Part shown: piece after piece, positions 1 to 7,811 of the stretch
Layout: each line of letters starts with the position of its first letter
Numbering within the stretch: the first letter of the stretch is position 1
Assembly: GCF_002094975.1 (NCBI RefSeq)
Contig: NZ_CP015283.1
Span: forward strand, 1,473,501 to 1,537,500
Reading direction: 5' to 3'
Source of the DNA: Streptococcus salivarius
Lineage (GTDB): Bacteria; Bacillota; Bacilli; Lactobacillales; Streptococcaceae
Length of the DNA stretch: 64,000 nt
The notes under the pieces: generated by a model
Told to the model about the DNA's origin: nothing
The model's input: the letters and a program-made list of their open reading frames with translations, nothing else
Databases searched by the model: none
Translations under genes and position numbers: made by a program

Positions 1-1709
1 AGCGTATTGTTGTCACTGAGTTTCCTTACATGGTCAATAAGACCAAGGTCCATGAACATATCGTTCGTTTGGCACAAGAAAAACGTATTGAGGGGATCAC
101 AGCAGTCCGTGACGAGTCTTCTCGTGAAGGGGTACGCTTTGTCATCGAAGTGCGTCGTGATGCTTCGGCCAATGTTATCTTGAACAATTTGTTCAAATTA
201 ACGCAACTTCAGACTAACTTTAGCTTCAACATGTTGGCCATTGAAAAGGGTGTTCCTAAAATCCTTTCCTTGCGTCAAATCTTGGCTGACTATATTGCGC
301 ACCAACAAGAAGTTGTGGTTCGTCGTACACAGTTTGACAAGGATAAGGCTGAAGCACGTGCCCACATTTTAGAAGGGTTGCTGATTGCTCTTGATCATTT
401 GGATGAAGTGATTACGATTATCCGTAGCAGTCAAACTGATGCAGAGGCTCAAGCTGAGTTGATGGCTCGCTTCGAACTCACGGAACGTCAAAGTCAAGCC
501 ATTCTTGATATGCGTTTGCGTCGTTTGACAGGTTTGGAACGTGATAAGATTCAAAATGAGTACAATGATCTCCTTGCCTTGATTGCTGATTTAGCTGATA
601 TTTTGGCAAAACCAGAACGTGTCATTGCTATCATCAAGGAAGAATTGGACGAAAGCAAGCGTAAATTCGCAGATGCTCGTCGTACAGAGCTTATGGTCGG
701 AGAAGTCGTTTCTCTTGAGGATGAAGATCTCATCGAAGAAGAAGATGTTGTTATCACTCTTTCAAATAAGGGGTATATTAAACGTTTAGCCCAAGACGAG
801 TTCCGTTCACAAAAACGTGGAGGACGTGGTGTTCAAGGTACTGGTGTTAACGATGATGATTTTGTTCGAGATATTGTCTCAACAAGTACTCATGATCACC
901 TCTACTTCATGACTAATAAGGGGCGTGTATACCGTCTCAAGGGGTATGAAATCCCTGAGTATGGTCGTACAGCCAAAGGCTTACCTATTGTCAATCTCTT
1001 GAAGTTGGATGAAGGTGAGACCATTCAAACGGTCATTAACGCTAAGAGTGATGAAGCTTCTGAAAATAATCACCTTGTCTTTGTAACTCGCCAAGGTCTG
1101 GTTAAACGTACCAAAGAAGCAGAATTTAAGAACATCCGTCAAAACGGTTTGATTGCCTTGAAATTGAGAGAAGGTGACGAGCTAATCAATGTCTTCTTGA
1201 CTACTGGTAATGAAGAAATTGTCATTGGTACCAAATTTGGTTACAGTGTACGCTTCAAAGAGGACACTATTCGAAGCATGAGCCGTATGGCTGCCGGTGT
1301 TAAAGGGGTAACTCTTCGTGATGGAGACCAAGTTGTTGGTGCAGCTGCCATTACAGAAGACCAAGAAGTCTTGATTATCACTGAAAAAGGTTACGGTAAG
1401 CGTACCTCAGCTACTGAATACCCAACGAAGGGACGTGGTGGTAAAGGTATCAAGACTGCTAATATCACAGAGAAGAATGGTAACTTAGCAGGTATTGTCA
1501 CAGTATCTGGTGATGAGGATATCATGGTCATCACCGATACAGGTGTTATCATCCGTACTGCCGTTGCTAATATCTCTCAAACTGGTCGTGCAACTCAAGG
1601 GGTTAAGGTCATGCGTTTGGATGACTCTGCTCGTATTGTAACCTTTGCTTTAGTTGAACCAGAAGAAGTAGAACAAGCTTCTGAAGACCAAGAAAGTGGT
1701 GACAACTAA
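1..1709 (+). CDS. gyrA: DNA gyrase subunit A, 3' part (5' end outside window)
   Basis: The reading frame is open from the first bases (first full codon at position 3) to TAA at 1707-1709, so the N-terminal catalytic part lies upstream of the window. What is present is the end of the breakage-reunion core with its coiled coil and the C-terminal DNA-wrapping beta-pinwheel. A GyrA-box (QKRGGRG, near 810-830) marks the pinwheel and separates this from ParC, which normally lacks that box. The protein pairs with GyrB to introduce negative supercoils using ATP. The acidic tail (EPEEVEQASEDQESGDN) is normal for GyrA. The stop overlaps the srtA start by one base (TAATG), so the two genes are cotranscribed, an arrangement known in streptococci. 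Confidence 0.97.
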   Translation, partial: RIVVTEFPYMVNKTKVHEHIVRLAQEKRIEGITAVRDESSREGVRFVIEVRRDASANVILNNLFKLTQLQTNFSFNMLAIEKGVPKILSLRQILADYIAHQQEVVVRRTQFDKDKAEARAHILEGLLIALDHLDEVITIIRSSQTDAEAQAELMARFELTERQSQAILDMRLRRLTGLERDKIQNEYNDLLALIADLADILAKPERVIAIIKEELDESKRKFADARRTELMVGEVVSLEDEDLIEEEDVVITLSNKGYIKRLAQDEFRSQKRGGRGVQGTGVNDDDFVRDIVSTSTHDHLYFMTNKGRVYRLKGYEIPEYGRTAKGLPIVNLLKLDEGETIQTVINAKSDEASENNHLVFVTRQGLVKRTKEAEFKNIRQNGLIALKLREGDELINVFLTTGNEEIVIGTKFGYSVRFKEDTIRSMSRMAAGVKGVTLRDGDQVVGAAAITEDQEVLIITEKGYGKRTSATEYPTKGRGGKGIKTANITEKNGNLAGIVTVSGDEDIMVITDTGVIIRTAVANISQTGRATQGVKVMRLDDSARIVTFALVEPEEVEQASEDQESGDN

Positions 1710-2470
1710 TGAGCAAAGATAAGAAAAATAAAGCAACAAAAAAACGCCGTAAGTGGCTGGATATTCTTCGCTGGGTGTTGATTGTTGTTCTCTTGGTTGT
1801 TGGTTTAGCCTTGATTTTCAATAAGTCTATTCGAAACACAGTGATTGCATGGAATACAAATAAGTATCAAGTGAGCAAGGTTTCTAAAAAGACTATTGAG
1901 AAAAACAAGGAAGCTAAGACGAGTTTTGACTTTGATACCGTTAAATCAATTAGCACAGAGTCTGTCTTGCAGGCACAGATGGATGCTCAAGAACTTCCTG
2001 TCGTTGGTGGTATTGCCATTCCAGAGGTGGGTATCAATCTTCCTATTTTCAAAGGACTTGGCAATACAGAGTTGACTTACGGTGCAGGAACTATGAAAGA
2101 AGACCAAGTCATGGGTGGTGAAAACAACTATTCACTAGCTAGTCACCACGTCTTTGGTATTGCTGGTGCATCTGACATGCTATTTTCACCACTAGATAAG
2201 GCTAAGGAAGGCATGAAGATTTATCTTACTGATAAGAATAAGGTCTATACTTATGTCATTAGTGAGGTCAAGGTTGTTCAACCAACCGAAGTAGCAGTGG
2301 TTGATGATACACCAGGCAAATCTGAAGTAACTTTGGTAACTTGTACGGATGCTGAAGCAACCCAACGTACAATAGTCAAAGGTGAATTGAAATCGCAGGT
2401 AGATTTTGACAAGGCAAGTTCAGACATCATTGAAGCCTTTAATAAATCATATAATCAATTTCAAAGTTAA
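1709..2470 (+). CDS. srtA: class A sortase
   Basis: Housekeeping sortase that cleaves LPXTG-type sorting signals and links surface proteins to peptidoglycan. The 253-residue protein has a lysine/arginine-rich N-terminus, one membrane segment at about residues 18-38 (signal anchor, catalytic domain outside) and the sortase fold. The catalytic residues are visible: His146/His147 in SHHVFG, Cys212 in TLVTCTD, and Arg220 in TQRTIVKG. Translation is coupled to gyrA through the TAATG overlap. A hairpin terminator follows directly. All active-site residues are present and the length is normal, so it should be functional. Confidence 0.96.
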   Translation: MSKDKKNKATKKRRKWLDILRWVLIVVLLVVGLALIFNKSIRNTVIAWNTNKYQVSKVSKKTIEKNKEAKTSFDFDTVKSISTESVLQAQMDAQELPVVGGIAIPEVGINLPIFKGLGNTELTYGAGTMKEDQVMGGENNYSLASHHVFGIAGASDMLFSPLDKAKEGMKIYLTDKNKVYTYVISEVKVVQPTEVAVVDDTPGKSEVTLVTCTDAEATQRTIVKGELKSQVDFDKASSDIIEAFNKSYNQFQS

Positions 2471-2471
2471 G

Positions 2472-2494
2472 AAAGGGGCCTTCTGGCCTTTTTC
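2472..2494 (+). terminator. terminator after srtA
   Basis: A GGCC-TTCT-GGCC hairpin, extended by A/G-U pairs, is followed by TTTTTC. It separates gyrA-srtA from the next gene. Confidence 0.7.
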
Positions 2495-2507
2495 TATGGA
2501 GGAAAAT

Positions 2508-2909
2508 ATGTTTTTAAATACAGTGCACCATGTTGCTATTATTGTTTCTGATTATGAGTTGTCTCGAGATTTTTATGTCAATAAACTTGGTTTTGAGATT
2601 ATTCGGGAAAATCACCGTAGAGAACGCCATGATTATAAGTTAGACTTACGTTGTGGGGATATAGAACTTGAAATCTTTGGCAATAAGACCAGTGATCCGA
2701 ACTATGTGGAGCCACCTAAACGTCCATCTTATCCTGAGGCATGTGGCTTACGTCATTTAGCTTTCAGAGTGACTAATATTGAAGAGGTCGTCAAGAGTTT
2801 AGAAGAAAAGGGTATTTCCTGCCAACCTATTCGCAAAGACACTTTTACCGGTGAAAAGATGACTTTCTTTGCTGATCCAGATGGTCTTCCCTTGGAGTTA
2901 CACGAGTAG
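2508..2909 (+). CDS. VOC family protein (glyoxalase/dioxygenase superfamily)
   Basis: A small metalloenzyme-like protein of the vicinal-oxygen-chelate fold. The 133 residues hold two beta-alpha-beta-beta-beta modules. Probable metal ligands are the His in VHHVAI, the Glu in DIELEIFG, the His in GLRHLAF and the Glu near the C-terminus (LPLELHE), which is the usual glyoxalase I-like pattern. The start at 2508 is chosen because GGAGG lies 6 bases upstream; the in-frame ATG at 2496 would include that ribosome-binding site. The substrate cannot be read from sequence: a lactoylglutathione lyase or a related detoxifying enzyme is plausible but unproven. Confidence 0.85.
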   Translation: MFLNTVHHVAIIVSDYELSRDFYVNKLGFEIIRENHRRERHDYKLDLRCGDIELEIFGNKTSDPNYVEPPKRPSYPEACGLRHLAFRVTNIEEVVKSLEEKGISCQPIRKDTFTGEKMTFFADPDGLPLELHE

Positions 2910-2914
2910 TTTTT

Positions 2915-2975
2915 TTGACCTTAATTTTTTAAGTCATGGTATAATAAATTCACGATTGGACTCATAGCCAGTCGT
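2915..2975 (+). promoter_or_regulatory. promoter and leader hairpin of the DUF1002 gene
   Basis: Extended -10 TGGTATAAT (2937-2945) with a possible -35 TTGACC at 2915-2920; the 19-base spacer is long, but an extended -10 tolerates this. The untranslated leader (to 3023) contains an imperfect hairpin, CGATTGG...CCAGTCG at 2953-2975. Confidence 0.55.
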
Positions 2976-3023
2976 CCTTTAGGAGATTATGGAATAATAT
3001 TCTATTTTCGAAAGGAAACACAC

Positions 3024-3992
3024 ATGAAATTGAAAAAACTACTTGTTACTGGGATGGCTTTATTGGCTTCAGTAACAGCCTTCACTTCGGTTGCGCAAGC
3101 AGCAACATCATCGCAAGTCCAAAAGGTCATTGATGAATCTTATGTTCAACCAGACTATGTGATGGGGTATTCATTGTCGGAAGAGCAACGTAATGAAACC
3201 TTGAATTTGTTAGGGTATGACAGCAGTAAGGATACTAATGTCAAGACCTTGACGACATCTGCATATGCGAATATCATGAACGTTGCTGACGATTCTAGTC
3301 TTCAGCTATATTCTTCTGTTAAGATTGCTAAGCTTGGTGCTAAGGAAACCTTGAGTGTAGAGATTGTGACACCGCAAAATATCACGAAAATCACTCCAGA
3401 TATGTACCGTAATGCTGCCACGACACTTGGTATCGAACACGCTAAGATTACGGTAGCAGCACCAATCGCAGTTACTGGAGAAAGTGCCTTGGCTGGTATT
3501 TACTATTCCCTTGAGCAAAATGGGGCTAAGGTTTCAGATGAAAGCAAAGAGCTTGCGCAGGAGGAACTTAAAACCCTTTCTCAAATTAATGAGGAAAATT
3601 CAGGTAAGACTGACTATGATGCGGACAAGCTTAATGTAGCTATGACTGATATTAAGTCAGCAGTTGCTGATAAAGGGGATAAGTTGACTGAAGACCAAGC
3701 TAAAACGATTGTTCAGCAGACTATCAATAATTACAACTTGGATCTTTCTGATACGCAAATTAACCTTCTGGTGAATTTTGCTTTGAATTTATCTAAGTCT
3801 TCAATCATTGACAGTGCTAGCTTTAAGTCAACCTTGAGTTCACTTAAAGATTCTATCGTTTCGAAAGCTGGTAATACCTTCTCTGGAATCAACCTAAACT
3901 TTAATGCCAACAAAGCGGTTGAGAACAGCAAAAATATTTTTGCACAAATCTGGCAAGCTATCGTAGATTTCTTTACAGGACTTTCTAAATAG
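3024..3992 (+). CDS. secreted DUF1002 domain protein
   Basis: A 322-residue exported protein of unknown function. It has a classical signal peptide (MKLKKLLVTGMALLASVTAF then an AQA-A type cleavage site near residues 26-28) and no lipobox or LPXTG motif. The mature part fits the DUF1002 family of Firmicutes, with the SQVQ...SYVQPDYVMGYSLSEEQRNETL opening and the GIEHAKITVAAPIAVTGESALAGIY core. The C-terminus is a predicted amphipathic helix ending IWQAIVDFFTGLSK, which could associate with membrane. The gene is monocistronic, with its own extended -10 promoter and a terminator. No catalytic motif is recognisable. Confidence 0.85.
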   Translation: MKLKKLLVTGMALLASVTAFTSVAQAATSSQVQKVIDESYVQPDYVMGYSLSEEQRNETLNLLGYDSSKDTNVKTLTTSAYANIMNVADDSSLQLYSSVKIAKLGAKETLSVEIVTPQNITKITPDMYRNAATTLGIEHAKITVAAPIAVTGESALAGIYYSLEQNGAKVSDESKELAQEELKTLSQINEENSGKTDYDADKLNVAMTDIKSAVADKGDKLTEDQAKTIVQQTINNYNLDLSDTQINLLVNFALNLSKSSIIDSASFKSTLSSLKDSIVSKAGNTFSGINLNFNANKAVENSKNIFAQIWQAIVDFFTGLSK

Positions 3993-3993
3993 T

Positions 3994-4024
3994 AAAAGAG
4001 CTATCCGTTGGATGGCTTTTTCTA
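3994..4024 (+). terminator. terminator after the DUF1002 gene
   Basis: The stem AGCTATCC/GGATGGCT around a 3-base loop is followed by TTTTTC. Confidence 0.75.
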
Positions 4025-4038
4025 TTTTTCAGAAAATA
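4024..4038. promoter_or_regulatory. CodY box 1 upstream of the NRAMP-like gene
   Basis: ATTTTTCAGAAAATA matches the CodY consensus AATTTTCWGAAAATT at 13 of 15 positions. Its centre is about 55 bases before the predicted transcription start. Confidence 0.6.
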
Positions 4039-4050
4039 TGTGAAATGCTA

Positions 4051-4079
4051 TTGAAATTATTCCAACAATTGTGTAAAAT
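4051..4079 (+). promoter_or_regulatory. promoter of the NRAMP-like gene
   Basis: TTGAAA (4051-4056), a 17-base spacer and TAAAAT (4074-4079) form a good sigma-A promoter between two CodY boxes. Confidence 0.7.
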
Positions 4080-4091
4080 GGTAAACATCAA

Positions 4092-4111
4092 TTCAGATTA
4101 TTCTGAAAATT
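4092..4111. promoter_or_regulatory. CodY box 2 / inverted repeat downstream of the promoter
   Basis: ATTATTCTGAAAATT (4097-4111) matches the CodY consensus at 13 of 15 positions. It overlaps the inverted repeat TTCAGA-N4-TCTGAA (4092-4107) in the untranslated leader, a position suited to roadblock repression. Confidence 0.55.
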
Positions 4112-4130
4112 TGTTTTAGGAGATTCTCTT

Positions 4131-5393
4131 ATGTCACAAACAAGTGTAACTAGTCAGTCTACCTGGCGTAGTAAAATAAAAGCAATGGGACCTGGTATCC
4201 TAATGGCTTCAGCGGCCGTAGGTGGTTCCCATATCGTTTCATCAACCCAAGCTGGTGGTTCTTATGGATGGGCCTTGTTAGGCTTGGTTATTCTAGCTAA
4301 CCTCTTCAAATACCCATTCTTCCGTTTTGGTGCTGAGTATACCGCAGATACAGGTAAAACCCTCGTTGAAGGTTATGCTGAGAAAGGTAAATTCTATCTT
4401 TGGGTATTCTTCATTTTGAATGTCTTCTCAGCCTTGGTTAATACTGCGGGAGTTTCTATTCTTTGTTCAGCCATCATTGCTAGTGCCTTTCCAATGCTTG
4501 GTTTGAGTATTACCACATGGTCAATTATTTTGGTTGCCATTATCTGGGGTATGTTACTCTTTGGTGGTTACAAACTTCTTGATGGTATGGCCAAATGGAT
4601 TATGTCAGCTTTGACTATCGCAACAGTAGCAGCAGTTATTATTGCGGCAATCAAACATCCGGAGTACAATGCTGACTTCGTTGAAAAAACACCATGGCAG
4701 CTCGCAGCCCTTCCATTTATCGTTTCACTTCTTGGATGGATGCCAGCACCAATTGAAATTTCAGCCATTAATTCACTTTGGTCAGCTGAGAAAAAGAAAA
4801 CTGTTGATTTCAACACTGATGATGCCCTCTTTGACTTTAACGTTGGTTACATCGGAACAGCTATTCTTGCGGTATTCTTTGTAGCACTTGGGGCTCTTAT
4901 TCAGTATCCAACTGGTAAGCCAGTAGAAGCCGCATCAGCTAAGTATATTGCACAGTTTGTTGGTATGTACGCATCAGTGCTTGGTGAGTGGTCACGCTAT
5001 TTGATTACCTTTATCGCTTTCTTGTGTATCTTTGGTACTGTAATTACCGTTATTGATGGTTACTCACGTGTTAACGAAATTTCTCTTCGTCTTTTGTTTA
5101 ACCAAAAAGAAAAAAATCAAACACCTTTGAATATTTGGATGACCTTGACAGCTATTCTTGGTCTCATCATTATTTTCTTCTTCCAAGGTCAAGTAGCAAC
5201 CATGCTTCGTTTCGCCATGATTGGTTCATTCCTTACAACACCTTTCTTTGCGCTTTTGAATTATGTACTTGTTACAAAAGAGAAGAAAGACCTTCCAACT
5301 TGGTTGAAAGGACTTGCTATTGCAGGTTTGATTTTCTTGTTTGGATTTGCTCTCTTCTTTATCTGGGCATTGGCTATCGGTAAAGCAGGTTAA
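4131..5393 (+). CDS. NRAMP-related membrane transporter lacking the canonical metal-site motifs
   Basis: A 420-residue polytopic membrane protein with about 11 hydrophobic segments and the NRAMP opening (MGPGILMASAAVGG). Canonical Mn/Fe NRAMP proteins carry DPGN in TM1 and an A-M-x-x-H/MPH motif in TM6. Here TM1 reads GGSHIVSSTQAG and TM6 reads GWMPAPIE, so the classical transition-metal ligands are missing. It therefore belongs to a divergent NRAMP-like branch, and its substrate may not be manganese. Related branches include the NRMT magnesium transporters, but assignment there would be a guess. The gene stands alone, with a sigma-A promoter flanked by two probable CodY boxes, which suggests nutrient-linked control. 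A terminator follows. Confidence 0.85.
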   Translation: MSQTSVTSQSTWRSKIKAMGPGILMASAAVGGSHIVSSTQAGGSYGWALLGLVILANLFKYPFFRFGAEYTADTGKTLVEGYAEKGKFYLWVFFILNVFSALVNTAGVSILCSAIIASAFPMLGLSITTWSIILVAIIWGMLLFGGYKLLDGMAKWIMSALTIATVAAVIIAAIKHPEYNADFVEKTPWQLAALPFIVSLLGWMPAPIEISAINSLWSAEKKKTVDFNTDDALFDFNVGYIGTAILAVFFVALGALIQYPTGKPVEAASAKYIAQFVGMYASVLGEWSRYLITFIAFLCIFGTVITVIDGYSRVNEISLRLLFNQKEKNQTPLNIWMTLTAILGLIIIFFFQGQVATMLRFAMIGSFLTTPFFALLNYVLVTKEKKDLPTWLKGLAIAGLIFLFGFALFFIWALAIGKAG

Positions 5394-5400
5394 TAGGATT

Positions 5401-5430
5401 AAACGGTTTCCATATGGAAGCTGTTTTTTT
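5401..5430 (+). terminator. terminator after the NRAMP-like gene
   Basis: An 11-bp stem AAACGGTTTCC/GGAAGCTGTTT with a 4-base loop is followed by a run of T. Confidence 0.85.
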
Positions 5431-5474
5431 ATTTTATAGGAGGGGAGTAGGAGAGATTATATCCAAGAGCATAC

Positions 5475-5500
5475 AAAAAAACCATTCCAATCGGAATGGC
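5475..5500 (-). terminator. terminator of the L31 gene
   Basis: On the minus strand, CCATTCC-GATT-GGAATGG is followed by TTTTTTT. Confidence 0.85.
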
Positions 5501-5518
5501 TTAACAACAAGATGTTGC

Positions 5519-5761
5519 TTATTTGAGACCGTATTTTTTGTTGAAACGATCCACGCGTCCGTCTGCTTGAGTGAATTTTTGACGGCCAGTGTAGAATGGG
5601 TGTGAATCTGATGAAATTTCTACACGGATAAGTGGGTAAGTTTCACCTTCGAATTCAACTGTTTCGTTTGAGTGTTTAGTTGAACCGCTAAGGAATTGGT
5701 AACCAGTAGTTGTGTCCATGAATACTACTTGACGGTAATCTGGATGGATATCTTTTTTCAT
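5519..5761 (-). CDS. rpmE: 50S ribosomal protein L31 type B
   Basis: Type B L31 lacks the zinc-binding cysteines of type A. This 80-residue protein has no cysteine and shows the type B signature [21 protein letters not shown] and ends [16 protein letters not shown]. It sits in the large subunit at the bridge to the 30S head. The start at 5761 (MKKDIHP) matches the family; an in-frame extension to 5785 exists but would bypass the AAAGGA ribosome-binding site. The gene is monocistronic on the minus strand, with its own promoter, leader hairpin and terminator. Cysteine-free L31 paralogues are favoured when zinc is low, but here it may be the only L31. Confidence 0.95.
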   Translation of the reverse strand: MKKDIHPDYRQVVFMDTTTGYQFLSGSTKHSNETVEFEGETYPLIRVEISSDSHPFYTGRQKFTQADGRVDRFNKKYGLK

Positions 5762-5785
5762 GTTAAAATATTTCCTTTCTGCCAT

Positions 5786-5808
5786 GGTACTTTCCGCACC
5801 ATAGTTTT
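5786..5808 (-). promoter_or_regulatory. leader hairpin upstream of the L31 gene
   Basis: On the minus strand, CTATGGT and ACCATGG pair around the 9-base loop GCGGAAAGT, directly before the AAAGGA ribosome-binding site. An autoregulatory L31 leader RNA of the kind described in Firmicutes is plausible. I infer this from position and structure only. Confidence 0.4.
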
Positions 5809-5821
5809 TTTTAACTATTTT

Positions 5822-5850
5822 AGTTTATCAAAAGGTGGTCTACTTGACAA
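5822..5850 (-). promoter_or_regulatory. promoter of the L31 gene
   Basis: Minus-strand TTGTCA (5845-5850), a 17-base spacer and TAAACT (5822-5827). Confidence 0.6.
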
Positions 5851-5867
5851 GTCTTTTTTACTATTTT

Positions 5868-6800
5868 TTAGGAAATTCGCATTTTGTAAATGCCACCTGT
5901 CTGAAAGCAGTGATTGTCTTTATCAACGATGATTGCTTCCAGCTCAGCTTGTGAACTAACTTCCTGGAAAATATGTTCGAGACTAGAGCCAAATAAGCGG
6001 GTTGTCCAAATTTCACCATCCACTGAGAGGGATGAAATAATGGTAAGGCTGGCTAGGTCACTGGAGACTGGATAACCAGTTTGGCTATCAAAAATATGAT
6101 GGTAGGTTTTGCCATCAATCTCAAAAGTGCGTTCATAGATTCCCGAAGTGACCACAGACTGGTCTCTTATAGCAAGCACCATAAGATTTGTGTTTCTAGT
6201 CTCCTTAGGATTTTGAATACCAATTCGCCATTTGTGGTCTGGATTATGGAGGGCTGGTCCAAAGGTTAGGACATTGCCTCCGAGATTGATTAGGGCACTG
6301 GTTACTTTTTCAGCTTTAAGAAAATCTGCAATACGATCTGCAATATATCCTTTTGCTAGGGCACCAAGATCAATTTTCATCCCTTTTTCTTTGAGAAAAA
6401 CGCTTTGAGTTTCCTCGGATAGAAGAATGGCATTGGGATTGATGATGTCCAGGAGTGGACGAATTTCTTCAGGAAGAGGCAGCTTAGCATCAGAAAAACC
6501 AATGCGCCAAGTCTGAATGAGAGGCCCAATAGCAATATTAAGGTGACTTCCAGGTTGGCAGCTATGCCATTTTCCAAGAGAAATAAGTTCAAAAAGCTCT
6601 GGGTGAACTGTCACTGGATGTAAGCCTGCTGCCTTGTTAATTTTCATGAGTTCGGAACTGTCGTCATTGGCTGAGAAGCGCTTATTGTAGGTATGTAGAA
6701 GTGCTTCAACTTGGTCTAGCAGGGGTTCTGGTTCTTTATGATAGATAGAGACGTCAATCACAGTTCCCATGAGACGTACACGACGATTAGTGAGTTGCAT
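5868..6800 (-). CDS. apbE: FAD:protein FMN transferase
   Basis: Transfers FMN from FAD onto Thr residues of extracytoplasmic flavoproteins. The 310 residues show the ApbE pattern: the RRVRLMGTVIDVSIY start, IDLGALAKGYIADRI, the nucleotide-binding ALINLGGNVLTFG, TSGIYERTF, and the HHIFDSQTGYPV motif that carries the Mg/FAD site. No signal peptide or lipobox is visible, so it would act in the cytosol or leave by another route. The ATG at 6800 is preferred; the frame could extend two codons to a TTG at 6806. It overlaps the end of the DHH phosphoesterase gene by 14 bases, so translation is coupled. Its target flavoprotein is not encoded in the window. Confidence 0.93.
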   Translation of the reverse strand: MQLTNRRVRLMGTVIDVSIYHKEPEPLLDQVEALLHTYNKRFSANDDSSELMKINKAAGLHPVTVHPELFELISLGKWHSCQPGSHLNIAIGPLIQTWRIGFSDAKLPLPEEIRPLLDIINPNAILLSEETQSVFLKEKGMKIDLGALAKGYIADRIADFLKAEKVTSALINLGGNVLTFGPALHNPDHKWRIGIQNPKETRNTNLMVLAIRDQSVVTSGIYERTFEIDGKTYHHIFDSQTGYPVSSDLASLTIISSLSVDGEIWTTRLFGSSLEHIFQEVSSQAELEAIIVDKDNHCFQTGGIYKMRIS

Positions 6801-7731
6801 GGGCAACTGTATCCTTGATTTCTTGATAGATTTGTTCGTTTTCTTCTAAGCTGTAGGAATTGGCCCCACTAGCAAGTGGGTGGCCGCCACCATCATGGCG
6901 TTTGGCAATCTCGTTGATGACAATGCTTTTACTGCGTAGACGGACACGGTAATGCCCTTCAGGTTGCTCTACGAAAATAGCCCAAGATTCGACGCAATCA
7001 ATACGGCCTGGAGTGCCAACAATGGCAGAACTTTCAGCATCAGTGACATTGAATTCATCCAAAATCTTTCGTGTCAAGACAACTCGAGCTGCACCATTCT
7101 CATCGACCTCAAGATTATCGAAAACATAACCTTGTAGTTTAGCAATTTTGAAAGGAAAACTGTCCATACGACGAGCCATTGCTGCAAAATCAAAGTCGTA
7201 TTCACGAAGTTTAGCTGCGATTTGAAGTGTTTTAGGAGTAGTAGATGGAAAGAGGAAGCGGCCTGTATCGCCAACAATACCATTGTAAAGAACACGAGCA
7301 GCGGCATCTGACAAGGAAAGACCAAGGCTGAGGGCCCAGTCAGTCACAATTTCGCTGGCACTTGAAGCAGTCGTATCAACTAAGAGGAGGTCTCCGTAAG
7401 CATCATCGTTAGGATGATGGTCAATTTTGATAAGGAAGTCACCTTTATCAAAACGGTCGTCGTCGATACGAGGGGTGTTGGCTGTATCGGTAACAATAAC
7501 AAGCGCCCCTTCATAATCTTGGTCAGTTACCTCATCCATCTCAGCAATCCAAGATAAGGTAGGCTCATTGACACCAGTCACAAGGACTTTTTTATCTGGA
7601 AAGTTTGTTTTTAAAATTTCCTTCAGTCCTACCTGACTACCAATGGCATCTGGGTCAGGTCTTTGGTGGCGGTGAATAATAATAGTGTCGTAGGCTTTGA
7701 TTTTTTCTAAAATAGCTTGAAATACAGTCAT
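6787..7731 (-). CDS. nrnA: DHH-family phosphoesterase (oligoribonuclease / pAp phosphatase, NrnA type)
   Basis: Degrades short oligoribonucleotides or dephosphorylates pAp. The 314 residues show the DHH motifs in order: HRHQRPDPDAIGSQ, VIVTDTANTPRIDD, IDHHPNDDAYGD, and a DHHA1 domain ending in DGGGHPLASG. This matches the length and layout of NrnA/PAP phosphatases. A strong AAGGAGA site precedes the ATG. It forms a two-gene unit with apbE. The closely related c-di-AMP/pApA phosphodiesterase Pde2 of streptococci has the same fold, so pApA hydrolysis is an alternative or additional role that sequence alone cannot exclude. Confidence 0.9.
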   Translation of the reverse strand: MTVFQAILEKIKAYDTIIIHRHQRPDPDAIGSQVGLKEILKTNFPDKKVLVTGVNEPTLSWIAEMDEVTDQDYEGALVIVTDTANTPRIDDDRFDKGDFLIKIDHHPNDDAYGDLLLVDTTASSASEIVTDWALSLGLSLSDAAARVLYNGIVGDTGRFLFPSTTPKTLQIAAKLREYDFDFAAMARRMDSFPFKIAKLQGYVFDNLEVDENGAARVVLTRKILDEFNVTDAESSAIVGTPGRIDCVESWAIFVEQPEGHYRVRLRSKSIVINEIAKRHDGGGHPLASGANSYSLEENEQIYQEIKDTVAHATH

Positions 7732-7775
7732 GAATGTCTCCTTGTCATTTTGCTTCTATTATATCATGAAACAAT

Positions 7776-7804
7776 AGAAAAACGGTTAGCCTAGGCAAAC
7801 CGTT
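7776..7804 (-). terminator. terminator of the glutathione transferase gene
   Basis: Minus-strand stem AACGGTT/AACCGTT with an inner GCCTAGGC palindrome, then a T-run. Confidence 0.75.
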
Positions 7805-7811
7805 ATAAAAA

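Noticed and set aside
2406-2507. N-terminal extension of the VOC protein into srtA
   Set aside because: GGAGG lies between 2498 and 2502 and directs the start at 2508; the extension overlaps srtA and the terminator.
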